Assembly (NCBI GenBank): GCA_947371015.1 | Contig: CANBNK010000001.1 | Coordinates: 1-64,000, forward strand | Reading direction: 5' to 3' | Length of the DNA: 64,000 nt | Source of the DNA: Acetobacteraceae bacterium | GTDB taxonomy: Bacteria > Pseudomonadota > Alphaproteobacteria > Acetobacterales > Acetobacteraceae | Notes under the pieces: model-generated | What the model saw: the letters and a program-made list of their open reading frames with translations, nothing else | What the model was told of the DNA's origin: nothing | Databases searched by the model: none | In this document: one piece after another, positions 47,717-58,093 of the stretch | Layout: every line of letters begins with the position of its first letter | Position numbering within the stretch: the first letter of the stretch is position 1 | Made by a program: the position numbers and the translations under genes

Positions 47717-48783
47717 GGTACGGCATTCCCAGGTCCGCGGCGCAGCGTGTGCAGCACCACCAAAAGCATGGTCAGCACCAGCACGGCGGTAGCCTGATGC
47801 AGCGTGCCGAGCCAGACCGGCACCACCGCCAGCAGCGTCGCCACGCCCAGCGCATATTGCAGCGCCACCGCGCCACCCAGCCCCAGCGTCGCCTGCCGCG
47901 CCTCCCCTGGCGGCAGCCGCCGCCAGCCGAGCCAGGCCGCCGCCAGCGCCGCCACCGCGCCGAGCGTGGCCAGCAGCCGGTGGTTGAACTGCACCGCGGC
48001 GATATTCTCGAACCAGTTGCGCAGCCAGGGCGACAGGTCGGCATAGCCGGCCGGCACCAGGCGGCCATCCATCAGCGGGAAGGTATTGTAGGTGAAGCCG
48101 GCCTTCAGCCCGGCGACGAAGCCGCCCGCCAGCATGGCCAGCAGCAGCAGCACGGCGGCCGCATGGGCCGCGCCGCGCACTGCCTGGGCGCCGGCCGGTA
48201 GCACCGCAACTGCCGGCCGCAGCAGCCCCAGCACGGTCCAGACCAGGGCGGCGTAGAGCCCCAGCGCCATGCCCAGATGCGCCACCAGCCGATAGGCGGA
48301 AACCGCGGTGCGGTCGGCCTGGAAGCCCGAGGCCACCATGAACCAGCCGATGGCGCCCTGCATGCCGCCCAGCACGAACAGCACGCCGAGCCGCGGCAGC
48401 AGGCGGCGCGGCACCATGCCCTTCCAGGCGAACCACAGCAGCGGCAACAGGAAGGCCAGCCCGATCACCCGGCCCCACAGCCGATGCGCCCATTCCAGCC
48501 AGAAGATCTGCTTGAACCCCGCCAGGTCGATGCCGGCATTGACCAGCTGGTACTGCGGGATGGTGCGGTACAGCCCGAACAGTCGCTGCCATTCCGCCTC
48601 GCTCAGCGGTGGCAGGGTGCCGCGGAATGGCGCCCATTCCATGATCGACAGGCCGGAGCCGGTCAGCCGGGTGGCGCCGCCCAGCGCCACCATGGCCCAG
48701 ACCATGGCGGCTACCAGCAGCAGCCAGCGCGCCAGCAGGCGGGCGTTGCGATCGACAGTCGGCAGGCGGGCATCGAAGGGCAT
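47713..48783 (-). CDS. ctaA: Haem A synthase
   Basis: Membrane enzyme converting haem O to haem A for cytochrome oxidases. 356 residues, eight spans. Motifs: GGATRLTGSGLSIMEW at the first span, WLEWAHRLWGRVIGLAF with a haem histidine pair partner, VAHLGMALGLY, FNHRLLATLG and GTLHQATAVLVL. Start ATG 48783; its stop overlaps the PAS kinase start. Divergent from the glycosyltransferase by 122 bases. Confidence 0.95.
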   Translation of the reverse strand: MPFDARLPTVDRNARLLARWLLLVAAMVWAMVALGGATRLTGSGLSIMEWAPFRGTLPPLSEAEWQRLFGLYRTIPQYQLVNAGIDLAGFKQIFWLEWAHRLWGRVIGLAFLLPLLWFAWKGMVPRRLLPRLGVLFVLGGMQGAIGWFMVASGFQADRTAVSAYRLVAHLGMALGLYAALVWTVLGLLRPAVAVLPAGAQAVRGAAHAAAVLLLLAMLAGGFVAGLKAGFTYNTFPLMDGRLVPAGYADLSPWLRNWFENIAAVQFNHRLLATLGAVAALAAAWLGWRRLPPGEARQATLGLGGAVALQYALGVATLLAVVPVWLGTLHQATAVLVLTMLLVVLHTLRRGPGNAVP

Positions 48784-48905
48784 GGCGCTCACTATAGGTT
48801 GCAATTCGCGCCGCGGCACCCTTGCCTGCGCGATACGTCTTCCGGGGTTGGCCACCGCAGGCGCCGCTTGCCGGGCTGGGGCCGGGCTGCTACCGCACCG
48901 CCCGC

Positions 48906-49703
48906 ATGCTGCCCATCCCTTCCGCACAGCCAGTCGGGTCTTTCCATTCCGACCCCAGCGCCCCGCCGCTGGTCTCGGTCGTCGTGCCCGTGCGCAACGA
49001 AGCCCCGAACATCGCCCCGCTGGTGGCCGAGATCGAGGCCGCCCTGAACGGGGTGGCGCACGAGATCATCTATGTGGATGACGGCTCCACCGACGCAACC
49101 TCCGCCGAACTTGCCGCCGCCGCGCAGCAGGCGCCGCTGCGCTGGCTGCGCCATCGGGCCAGTTGCGGGCAATCTGCCGCCGTGGTCACCGGGGTGCGCG
49201 CGGCACGCGGCACCTGGATCGCCACGCTGGATGGGGATGGCCAGAACGACCCCGCCGATATCCCGAAGCTGCTGGCCCGCGCCGAAGCGGAAGCCAAGGC
49301 GGGGCAACCCGACATCCTGGTGGCCGGCTGGCGCACCGCGCGCAAGGACAGCTGGGTGAAGCGCCGTTCCAGCCGCATCGCCAACCGCATCCGCGTGGCG
49401 CTGCTGCACGACGCCACCCCCGACACCGGCTGCGGCCTGAAGGTTTTTCCGCGCGACCTGTTCCTGCGGCTGCCGGCCTTCGACCACATGCACCGCTACC
49501 TGCCGGCGCTGGTGCTGCGCCAGGGCGGCCGGGTGGTCAGCGAGCCGGTGAACCACCGCCACCGCACCCGCGGCGTTTCCAACTACGGCACGCTGGACCG
49601 GCTGGCCGTGGCCTTCTTCGACCTGGTCGGCGTGATCTGGCTGCAACGGCGCTGGAAGCGGCCGGTGGTCGAAGCCACCGGCGGCGCCGCGCCCGGCGAA
49701 TGA
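48906..49703 (+). CDS. Family 2 glycosyltransferase (dolichol-phosphate-sugar-synthase-like)
   Basis: 265 residues: SVVVPVRNEAPNIAPLVAE, YVDDGSTDATS, the DxD region ATLDGDGQNDP, and a late HRHRTRGVSNYG. This matches polyprenyl-phosphate glycosyltransferases such as DPM1/ArnC catalytic domains; there are no C-terminal membrane spans. It probably charges a lipid carrier with sugar for envelope glycans. Its stop overlaps the VTT gene start, so the two are coupled. Confidence 0.9.
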   Translation: MLPIPSAQPVGSFHSDPSAPPLVSVVVPVRNEAPNIAPLVAEIEAALNGVAHEIIYVDDGSTDATSAELAAAAQQAPLRWLRHRASCGQSAAVVTGVRAARGTWIATLDGDGQNDPADIPKLLARAEAEAKAGQPDILVAGWRTARKDSWVKRRSSRIANRIRVALLHDATPDTGCGLKVFPRDLFLRLPAFDHMHRYLPALVLRQGGRVVSEPVNHRHRTRGVSNYGTLDRLAVAFFDLVGVIWLQRRWKRPVVEATGGAAPGE

Positions 49704-50371
49704 CCCCACGCGTCGCCGCCACGCTGAAGCTGCTGGTCATGGCCGCCGGCCTGGCCGCAGCGGGCCTGCTGCTGCGCGCCTTCGGCGCCGCGCCGGGCAC
49801 CGAATGGGTGGACCTGTACGTGCGCGGCCAGGGCCTGGGCGGCGAGCTGGTCTTCGTGGGCCTGGGGGCGGCGATGACTGCGGTGGGCGTGCCGCGCCAG
49901 GCGGTGGCCTTCCTCGGCGCCTATGCCTTCGGGGTGGCCAGCGGCACCGCGCTGGCGCTGCTGGCCACGCTGGCGGGCTGCGGCATCAGCTTCTACTGGG
50001 CCCGGCTGGTGGCGCGGGACTGGGCGGAGCGCCGCCTGTCCGGCCGCTTCGGCCGCCGGCTGCGACCCATCCGCGACCAGCTGCTGGCCAGCCCCTTCGG
50101 CGCCACCCTGGCGCTGCGGCTGCTGCCGCTGGGCAACAACCTGGCGCTGAACCTGCTGGCCGGCATGGCCGGCGTGGCCTTCCTGCCCTACCTGGCGGCC
50201 AGCGCGCTGGGCTACCTGCCGCAGACGCTGGTCTTCGCCTTCCTCGGCAAGGGCGTGCGGGTGGATGGTGTGGTGCAACTGGCGCTGGCCGCCGGGCTGT
50301 TCGTGGTCTCGCTGGTGCTGGGCTTCTGGCTGCTACGGCGAGACCGGGCGGCGAAGGCGATGGCGGGGTAG
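49700..50371 (+). CDS. VTT-domain (TVP38/TMEM64/DedA-like) membrane protein
   Basis: 223 residues with about five hydrophobic spans. The signature is VFVGLGAAMTAVGVPRQAVA (re-entrant loop), FGVASGTALALLATLAGC, and LRLLPLGNNLALNLLAG. Such proteins act as lipid scramblases or undecaprenyl-phosphate carriers. Coupling to a lipid-carrier glycosyltransferase (ATGA overlap) favours a role in moving the glycosylated carrier or its lipid (inference). Confidence 0.88.
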   Translation: MTPRVAATLKLLVMAAGLAAAGLLLRAFGAAPGTEWVDLYVRGQGLGGELVFVGLGAAMTAVGVPRQAVAFLGAYAFGVASGTALALLATLAGCGISFYWARLVARDWAERRLSGRFGRRLRPIRDQLLASPFGATLALRLLPLGNNLALNLLAGMAGVAFLPYLAASALGYLPQTLVFAFLGKGVRVDGVVQLALAAGLFVVSLVLGFWLLRRDRAAKAMAG

Positions 50372-50382
50372 CTCCGCCGCCC

Positions 50383-50658
50383 TCAATGCAGCCGGAACTG
50401 CCCGCCCGCGTAGCGCAGCTCCGCCGGCTTCACCAAGGCGTCCGACGCGACGCGCACCGAATGCAGCGGCCCCTCGATCTCGCGCCGCCAGAACGCCAGG
50501 AACCGCCCCAGTTCGGGGAACTCGGGTGCCCGGTCCAGCTTCTGCCAGACGAAGCTCTGCAGCATGCCAGGGTGGTCGGGCATGTGGTACAGAATCTCGG
50601 CTGTGGTCAGCCGCCAGTCCGGAATACGCACATAATTCTGCAGGATCTGCTGAAGCAC
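50383..50658 (-). CDS. Usg family protein
   Basis: 91 residues from GTG 50658 (AAGGGG upstream). It reads LQQILQNYVRIPDWRLTTAE, IYLYHMPDHPG-type segment (actually ILYHMPDHPGMLQSFVWQ) and FLAFWRREIEGPLHSVRVAS; these are the Usg core of alphaproteobacteria, best known upstream of trp genes in Caulobacter. Function unknown. Here it neighbours groES instead. Convergent with the VTT gene, 11 bases apart. Confidence 0.9.
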   Translation of the reverse strand: MLQQILQNYVRIPDWRLTTAEILYHMPDHPGMLQSFVWQKLDRAPEFPELGRFLAFWRREIEGPLHSVRVASDALVKPAELRYAGGQFRLH

Positions 50659-50789
50659 GGGGCAACCCCTTTCCTTGCTGGAACACCTGGTCTGACAACC
50701 GCGGCCCCGCGCCCTCCCCCTTGGTTTATGTCCGCAGCATGACACGCCCGGGCGCCCAACCAACAAGAAAAACCTGTTAGATCAGTCGA

Positions 50790-50816
50790 TTAGCACTCGC
50801 ACTCGGAGAGTGCTGC
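50790..50816 (+). promoter_or_regulatory. CIRCE operator 1 (HrcA site)
   Basis: TTAGCACTC, 9 bases, GAGTGCTGC: seven of nine matches on the right arm and a perfect left arm to the CIRCE consensus TTAGCACTC-N9-GAGTGCTAA. HrcA binds it to repress groESL until heat stress. It lies upstream of the predicted -35 of the groE promoter. hrcA is not in the window. Confidence 0.93.
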
Positions 50817-50823
50817 AATCACC

Positions 50824-50852
50824 TTGACGGCGCGCGCCAATCGCCGTAGATC
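50824..50852 (+). promoter_or_regulatory. Predicted groESL promoter
   Basis: TTGACG (50824-50829) with a 17-base spacer to TAGATC (50847-50852). It fits a housekeeping-sigma promoter and sits exactly between two CIRCE operators, the second of which would cover the start of transcription. No clear heat-shock sigma consensus was seen. Confidence 0.6.
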
Positions 50853-50853
50853 G

Positions 50854-50880
50854 CTGGCACTCCTCTCGGGGGAGTGCTAG
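50854..50880 (+). promoter_or_regulatory. CIRCE operator 2 (HrcA site)
   Basis: CTGGCACTC, 9 bases, GAGTGCTAG. Seven of nine bases of the left arm and eight of nine of the right arm match consensus. It begins right after the predicted -10 and 64 bases from operator 1, about 76 bases before groES. Its position is the classical one for HrcA repression. Confidence 0.9.
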
Positions 50881-50955
50881 CGGGCCTTCGGGCCGCGGGT
50901 ACTCTGCCTGGATGGGAGGCAAACCCTGAACCTAGACGTCAGGAGAGGACATCTT

Positions 50956-52918
<1,963 letters not shown>

Positions 52919-52948
52919 GTCCAGGTCACCTGCCGAACCGGCAAGAGG

Positions 52949-52977
52949 GGGCGGGGCCGCAGGGTCCCGCCCTTTTT
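52949..52977 (+). terminator. Factor-independent terminator of groESL
   Basis: GGGCGGGGCC (52949-52958), loop GCAG, GGTCCCGCCC (52963-52972), then TTTTT (52973-52977). The ten-base stem has one G-T pair. It lies 31 bases after the groEL stop, the strongest terminator in the window. Confidence 0.95.
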
Positions 52978-53207
52978 GCGTTCCGGCCCTTCGCTTGCCA
53001 CAGCGTTCCCATGCCGCTGGCGTTGGCGCTTTTGTGACCGGCCGATGTTTGACTCGGCCGTACCGATCTGCGTCCATTGACACAGCCAACCGCTGCCGCC
53101 TTGCCGTGCCTTCCGGTCCCTCCGGGTGCTCTTCAAGCCGCAACCAGCCGGTGGCTGTTGCACGGGCGATAGGCGCCGGTGCGTGAGAGACAAGGAGGGT
53201 GCATCGC

Positions 53208-53411
53208 ATGGCGATCGGCACCGTGAAGTGGTTCAACGCAACCAAGGGCTTCGGCTTCATCGTGCCGCAGGACGGCGGCAAGGATGTGTTCGTGCACATC
53301 ACCGCCGTGCAGAAGGCCGGGTTGCAGGGCCTGAACGAAAACCAGAAGGTCAGCTACGACGTGGTCGTGGAGCGCGGCAAGGCCGCCGCCGCCAACCTTC
53401 AACCGCTATGA
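53208..53411 (+). CDS. Cold-shock domain protein
   Basis: 67-residue RNA chaperone of the CspA family. RNP1 is GFGFIVPQ after [10 protein letters not shown], and RNP2 is [10 protein letters not shown] 53208 is preferred: AAGGAGG lies nine bases upstream, while the in-frame GTG at 53199 overlaps that site. The gap between the groEL terminator and this gene (about 230 bases) probably holds its promoter and long leader, as is usual for csp genes; possible -35 elements TTGACT and TTGACA are seen, without good -10 partners. Confidence 0.97.
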   Translation: MAIGTVKWFNATKGFGFIVPQDGGKDVFVHITAVQKAGLQGLNENQKVSYDVVVERGKAAAANLQPL

Positions 53412-53418
53412 TGCCGGT

Positions 53419-53442
53419 GGCCGGGCGCTTGCTCCCGGCCAT
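53419..53442 (+). terminator. Possible terminator of the cold-shock gene
   Basis: TGGCCGGG and CCCGGCCA form an exact 8-base stem with an 8-base loop, 8 bases after the csp stop. Only TTCC follows, so it may be a weak or Rho-assisted terminator. The gap to the convergent gene is otherwise featureless. Confidence 0.5.
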
Positions 53443-53604
53443 TCCGCCTGGCTGGTGTCGGCTCCTGCCATCGGCAGTTGGCTCACCTCTGCGCCCGGTC
53501 GGTGCTTGCCGCCTGCCGGCTGCGCGGGGCTAGCCAGGGCGGCGGAGGCAGCCGTCCGTGGTTGGACGGCTCCAAACGGTTTGGACCAGCGCTGACCGGC
53601 GGAA

Positions 53605-54129
53605 TCAGACGGTCGCCTGAAGCCACACCCGCGTCGCTCCGCACGCCCGCAGCACTTCCTCCGCCTTGGCCCGCTTTTCGGGCGAGGCGGCGTGTACCAG
53701 CAACACCACTCCGCCGCCCTCTGCCGCCTGGTGCGCGCTGTCCTGAGCCCCGGGCGCCGCGACCTGGCCGATGACGGTGCCGGCGGCGCCGGCCGTGCCG
53801 CCAGCCACCGCCGCCGCAACCATCGCCGGCAAGGCCGCGCCGCCGGTCGCAACGACCACGCCGGCCGCGGCCAGTGCCGCCACCGCGGCCGCCGTGCTGG
53901 TGCCCAGCGTGCGCAGGCTCCGTGCGTCATCCTCACGCATCACGTTGTCCTGGTGCGCCTGACCGGGCTGCTGGGTGCTCAGGTCGGCGCGCTGGAACGC
54001 ACTTCCCTCCAGCCGGGACATCGCCTCGTCCAGCTTGTCCTGGTCGGTGAACGCGCCGCAGACCTGGGTAACCGCGTTGCCGGGGCCGTCGTCGCCGGTC
54101 GTGCCGGCGTTGGTCGGGTCAATCGCCAT
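53605..54129 (-). CDS. General-stress-like protein with glycine-zipper region
   Basis: 174 residues. N-terminal NAVTQVCGAFTDQDKLDEAM and SRLEGSAFQRADLS resemble the YflT/general stress protein 17M domain. The middle is an Ala/Gly-rich hydrophobic segment (VAALAAAGVVVATGGAALP, VAGGTAGAAGTVIG) that may insert in or associate with the membrane. The end (LLVHAASPEKRAKAEEVLRACGA) repeats the alpha-beta pattern. An EcfG-type promoter 175 bases upstream supports a stress-response role. Confidence 0.8.
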   Translation of the reverse strand: MAIDPTNAGTTGDDGPGNAVTQVCGAFTDQDKLDEAMSRLEGSAFQRADLSTQQPGQAHQDNVMREDDARSLRTLGTSTAAAVAALAAAGVVVATGGAALPAMVAAAVAGGTAGAAGTVIGQVAAPGAQDSAHQAAEGGGVVLLVHAASPEKRAKAEEVLRACGATRVWLQATV

Positions 54130-54462
54130 GTAGGGAAGCTCCGCTGGAGCATTGCCGGCGGGGCAGCGTCACCGCGCCGCCGGTTCTGCTCGTTGCAACA
54201 AGGACCAGCGCGTCCTCGTGAGCCGCAGCCGCCGGGTCCCCGCCCGGCACCCTGCACGGGAAGGCCGCAGGCCTGCGAAACGCGCACTGGTGTCCTGGCT
54301 TGCAACGCCCGCCCTCAACCAGTGTTCCCTGCCGACCCCCGCAGGCTGTCGCGGCCTGCGCTTATTCGAAGCACACTGGCATGCACCTTCGACGCTCAAT
54401 CGCGCCGCGCGCTGGCGCAACTGCATAGGCCGCGGCCCGCAAATCCGACGCCGTGCGTCCGC
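54130..54462. other. 333-base intergenic region
   Basis: Lies between the general-stress-like gene and the terB-like gene, both leftward. Apart from the EcfG-type promoter at 54304-54328, no reading frame, RNA gene or terminator was recognised. It is slightly less GC-rich than neighbours in its 54330-54420 part. Confidence 0.6.
54304..54328 (-). promoter_or_regulatory. Predicted EcfG (general stress response sigma) promoter
   Basis: Read on the minus strand: GGAAC (54328-54324), a 16-base spacer, CGTT (54307-54304), an exact match to the alphaproteobacterial EcfG consensus GGAAC-N16/17-CGTT. It points at the general-stress-like gene whose start is at 54129, implying a leader of about 165 bases. 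Confidence 0.6.
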
Positions 54463-54879
54463 TCAGATGACCTGGTAGCGCGCCTTGGTCGCCCGCTCGA
54501 TGGCGCCGGCCACCAGCCGGTCCAGGTCCATGGCGATGCGGAAATCCTGCAGGAACTGCAGCGCCTCCTGGGAAGGATCGCCATCCGCCGCCGCCACTTC
54601 GCAGGCCAGCAGGTAGGCGGTCTCGCGCAGCCGGCTGGGCAGTACGTCGCGGATCAGCGTGAAGGCGCGGTCCAGCCCATCGGTGCGGCCGAGCAGCCCC
54701 AGCACAATCTCGGTCACCCGGTCGATCTCGCTGGCGGTGAAGTCGGAAAACACCGGCAACTCCTGCACCAGGCGGGACATGGTGCCCAGTTCGCCATCGC
54801 TCATCCGGTCATCGCTGACCGCAATCAGCACCATCGCGCAGATCAGCGCTTCCTGCGGGTTGAATCGGGTGTGGGGCAT
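54463..54879 (-). CDS. TerB-like tellurite-resistance family protein
   Basis: 138-residue all-helical protein. FNPQEALICAMVLIAVSDDR and MSDGELGTMSRLVQELPVF correspond to the acidic helix pairs of TerB, with a second half EVAAADGDPSQEALQFLQDF. TerB domains bind metals and act as scaffolds at the membrane; no other ter gene is nearby. ATG 54879. Followed downstream by the stress gene with its own promoter. Confidence 0.85.
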   Translation of the reverse strand: MPHTRFNPQEALICAMVLIAVSDDRMSDGELGTMSRLVQELPVFSDFTASEIDRVTEIVLGLLGRTDGLDRAFTLIRDVLPSRLRETAYLLACEVAAADGDPSQEALQFLQDFRIAMDLDRLVAGAIERATKARYQVI

Positions 54880-54943
54880 GGCGGCTTACTCCGTGAGATA
54901 CCTTGCTCGCCCCTGCCGCCGCCCGCGTCAACCGCGCCGCGGT

Positions 54944-57766
54944 TCACGCACCGGCGAGGAAGCCACGCGTCTCCGCCACCGCCTGCGCCAGCCCCAACCG
55001 GCGCACCACCACGCCTTCCGGCAGCCCGGCCAGCAGGCGTGAGGGGCAGGACTTGTCCAGCAGCACGAAGACGCCCTTGTCGTCATGCCGGCGGATCAGC
55101 CGACCGAAGGCCTGGCGCAGCTTGTGCCGCGCCAGCGCATCGTCATAGCCATTGGGCCGCCCGTGGGAGAGGTGGATGCGCCGCTCCCGATGCAATATCG
55201 AGGGTCGCGGCCAGGGCACCCGGTCGAATACCAGCAGGCGCAGGCTGCGGCCGGGCACGTCCACGCCGTCGCGCATCGCATCGGTGCCCAGCAGGCAGCT
55301 TTCCTCCTCGGCGCGGAACACATCCACCAGCGTGGCATTGTCCATGGCATCGACATGCTGGGCGTAGAGGGGAATGCCCTCGCGCTCCAGCGCCGGGGCG
55401 ATGCGTTGGTAGGTCTCCCGCAGGCGACGGATGGCGGTGAACAGCCCAAGCCCGCCCCCGCCGCTGGCCAGGAACAGCGCCTGCATGGCGGCGGCCACCT
55501 GGCCGGGCTTGGTCTTGTCCACATCCGTCACCACCAAGGCACGGGTGTGGTTGGCGTAGTCGAACGGCGAGGCCACGGCGGCACGAAACGCCGGCATCGG
55601 CAGGTGGGAAGCCCCGGTGCGTGCCTCGGCGGCGCGCCAGGCGGCTTCCGGCTCCTCCGCCGTGTCGCGCAACGTGGCGGAGGTGATTAGCATGCCATGC
55701 GCCTGGGACGCCACCTGCACCGCGAAGGGCATGGTCGGGTCGAGGTAGTGCCGGTGCAGCCCGGCATCCACCTCCCGCCCATCCCGGCGGGACAGCGCCA
55801 GCCAATCGACGAAGGTGCGGCGTTCCCCCGGCAGCGGCGGCGCATCGCGCAGCGCGGCAAGCATGCCCTGCCAGGCCTTCAGCGGCATGATCCCGCGCCG
55901 CTCGATGCCGCGCGCCGCGGTTTCCAGCCGAATCCGCTCGCCGACCTCAAGCTCCTCGGCGTCCTCATCCTCCAGCCGCGCCTGCAGGCGGGAGACCAGC
56001 ATCGCCAGCGGGTCCTCCACCCGCTTCAGCGCGCGTTCCAGCGCGGCGCCGGTCTCGGCCAGCGCCGGCAGCACCGGGTGCAGGTCGCACTCCACATCAT
56101 ACAGGCCGCCATCCTCGGCGGTGCGCGCCAGCACCTGTTGCCGGGCGATGCGCAGGAAGACCTCGGTCGGGTTGGCCAGGCGGTCCTCGGCCTCGGGGCT
56201 GGCGGCCTCGCGCGGCTCCTCGGCCAGGCGCGTCGGCCAGCCGGGGCCGGGCAGCGCGCGGGCAGCGTTCAGCGCGGCTTCCATCGGCGCCAACAGGTCC
56301 GGGATATCGCCGGCCAGGTCCTCGATCCGCCGGCGCAGCCCCTTGGCGCGGCTGCGGCCACCCTCGGCCCCCAGGAGCCAGCGCCGCAACTCCGCCGTCT
56401 CGCCGCCGGTCAGCACGGCGCTGAAGGCGGCGTCGGCGGCATCGAACAGGTGATGGCCTTCGTCGAAGACGTAGCGCAGCGGCTTGCCGTCCTCGCCGCC
56501 GCCCAGCGCCGCCTGGATCATCACCAGCGCATGGTTGGCCACCACCAGGGTCGCGGTCTTGGCCCGGCGGATGGAGTGTTCGACGAAGCATTGCTTGTAG
56601 TGCGGGCAGGCGCTGCGGATGCACTCGCCACGCCGGTCCGCCAGCGGCGAGATGGTCAGCGGGCCGTACAACTCGCCCAGCCAGCCCGGAAAGTCACCCC
56701 CCAGCAGGTCGCCATCCCGCGTCGCCTGCGCCCAGCGGGAGACCAGCGCCAACGGCAGGGCGAAGGCCGGATGCCCCGCTTGCCCCAGCATCTCCTCCAG
56801 GTTCAGCAAACACAGATAATTCTCCCGCCCCTTGCGCACCACCACGCGGCGGCGGCGCTCCTCCGGGTCCGGGTAGAGCCGGCTGAGTTCCTGGTCGATC
56901 TGCCGTTGCAGGTTCCGGGTGTAGGTGGAAAGCCAGACCGGCGCGCCGTTCTTCTCCGCCCACAGGCTGGCCGGGGCGATGTAGCCCAGCGTCTTGCCGG
57001 TGCCGGTCCCGGCCTCCGCCAGCACCAGGCGCGGCTCGCCCGGGATGTCCCGCGGGATGAAGGCGATGGAGGCGGCGGACGCATAGTCGGCCTGCTGCGG
57101 CCGCTGCTCGCTGCTGTCGCCCAGCATCTCCGCCAGGCGCCGGCGGGCCTCGGCGGGTTCCACGCCATGGCTGTTGGGTGGCGGCGGCGGGCCGTCATCC
57201 TCCCATTCCGGCAGCCGGCGCCACACCTTGTAGGGGTCCACGCTGGCGCGCACCCCGGTCGCGCCCAGGGCCGCCAGCACCGGCTCGGCCCAGGGCCATT
57301 GCACGGCGTCCTGCAGCTTGGCGGCGAGCATGCCGGCGTCGCGGTTAAGCTGCGTCGCCCGGCGCTGGCTGAGGTGGCGCAGCAGGTGCTCGGCCATGTC
57401 CATCAGCTGGGCGCAGGCGGTGGCGTCGTCGGGCGGCACCGGCAGGTCCAGCGCCATGGCCAGGCCGCGCGGCGTCGGCGCCGCCAGTGTCGCCGGCATG
57501 ACGAAGGCGAAGAGTTCCAGCAGATCGAACGCGGCATCGAAGCGCGGCAGGTCCAGCCGGCGCGCGGTGGCCGGCGCATGCACCAGCAGCGGCGGCGGCA
57601 TGTCGCGCAGCGCCCGGGCCAACTCCCCGGAGGACAGGGTCAGCAATTCCCCGTCAGGCGTCAGCAAAGTGCCGCGACCATGTCCAGCCACCAGCACCGG
57701 CCCGTGCGGCAGCACCAGGCGCGGGGGAGCGAAAGGCGATTCGGGGCGGCGCTGTGGCTGGGACAT
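54944..57766 (-). CDS. DinG-like ATP-dependent DNA helicase
   Basis: About 940 residues from ATG 57766 or 57775. XPD/DinG superfamily 2 helicase with an N-terminal extension of about 250 residues. Walker A is LVLAEAGTGTGKTLGYIAP; Walker B is FDEGHHLFDAAD (DExH). The iron-sulphur cluster cysteines lie in GECIRSACPHYKQCFVEHS. Later: ITSATLRDT, LGTDAMRDGVDVPGRSLRLL, and LRQAFGRLIRRHDDKGVFVL motif VI. It unwinds R-loops, D-loops or replication blocks; the substrate is inferred from family. Confidence 0.93.
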   Translation of the reverse strand: MSQPQRRPESPFAPPRLVLPHGPVLVAGHGRGTLLTPDGELLTLSSGELARALRDMPPPLLVHAPATARRLDLPRFDAAFDLLELFAFVMPATLAAPTPRGLAMALDLPVPPDDATACAQLMDMAEHLLRHLSQRRATQLNRDAGMLAAKLQDAVQWPWAEPVLAALGATGVRASVDPYKVWRRLPEWEDDGPPPPPNSHGVEPAEARRRLAEMLGDSSEQRPQQADYASAASIAFIPRDIPGEPRLVLAEAGTGTGKTLGYIAPASLWAEKNGAPVWLSTYTRNLQRQIDQELSRLYPDPEERRRRVVVRKGRENYLCLLNLEEMLGQAGHPAFALPLALVSRWAQATRDGDLLGGDFPGWLGELYGPLTISPLADRRGECIRSACPHYKQCFVEHSIRRAKTATLVVANHALVMIQAALGGGEDGKPLRYVFDEGHHLFDAADAAFSAVLTGGETAELRRWLLGAEGGRSRAKGLRRRIEDLAGDIPDLLAPMEAALNAARALPGPGWPTRLAEEPREAASPEAEDRLANPTEVFLRIARQQVLARTAEDGGLYDVECDLHPVLPALAETGAALERALKRVEDPLAMLVSRLQARLEDEDAEELEVGERIRLETAARGIERRGIMPLKAWQGMLAALRDAPPLPGERRTFVDWLALSRRDGREVDAGLHRHYLDPTMPFAVQVASQAHGMLITSATLRDTAEEPEAAWRAAEARTGASHLPMPAFRAAVASPFDYANHTRALVVTDVDKTKPGQVAAAMQALFLASGGGGLGLFTAIRRLRETYQRIAPALEREGIPLYAQHVDAMDNATLVDVFRAEEESCLLGTDAMRDGVDVPGRSLRLLVFDRVPWPRPSILHRERRIHLSHGRPNGYDDALARHKLRQAFGRLIRRHDDKGVFVLLDKSCPSRLLAGLPEGVVVRRLGLAQAVAETRGFLAGA

Positions 57767-57775
57767 TCGGCCCAT

Positions 57776-58093
57776 ACATAGGGGCTGCGCCGCCCAAGGG
57801 GAACGGATGTTCTGGTTCCGCTATCGGGGCGCAGCGAGACCGCCACGCGAACGAAGCGCCCCTCGAAGGAAAAAATCTGGCGCCAATCTGCGCCGTAGCG
57901 CGATTTCTTACACTGCCTTTGCACCCCCATACCGCATCTCACATGGTGCGCTTACGCAAAGCTGGAAGATTTTGCGGGTCTCAAGGGCCGCTCCGCCGGA
58001 GATCAATACCAACGGGTGGGGGCGGAACGAAACCGGCCTCGCTCGTCACGCCCCGGAACCGCTGGCTCAACCGCAGGACAGGATATCGACCAG
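57776..58093. other. 318-base intergenic region before an outer-membrane protein gene
   Basis: Separates the divergent helicase and outer-membrane protein genes. Less GC-rich than its surroundings, especially 57870-57980, so it probably holds both promoters, but no clear consensus promoter was identified. No RNA gene or reading frame was recognised. Confidence 0.6.

Noticed and set aside
45971-47797. 608-codon plus-strand frame opposite the PAS array
   Set aside because: Same shadow composition, no ribosome site, no recognisable domain.
47717-48637. Extension of the PAS kinase frame upstream through ctaA
   Set aside because: The extra 300 residues are low-complexity and out of frame with ctaA; the ATG at 47716 overlapping the ctaA stop is the natural start.
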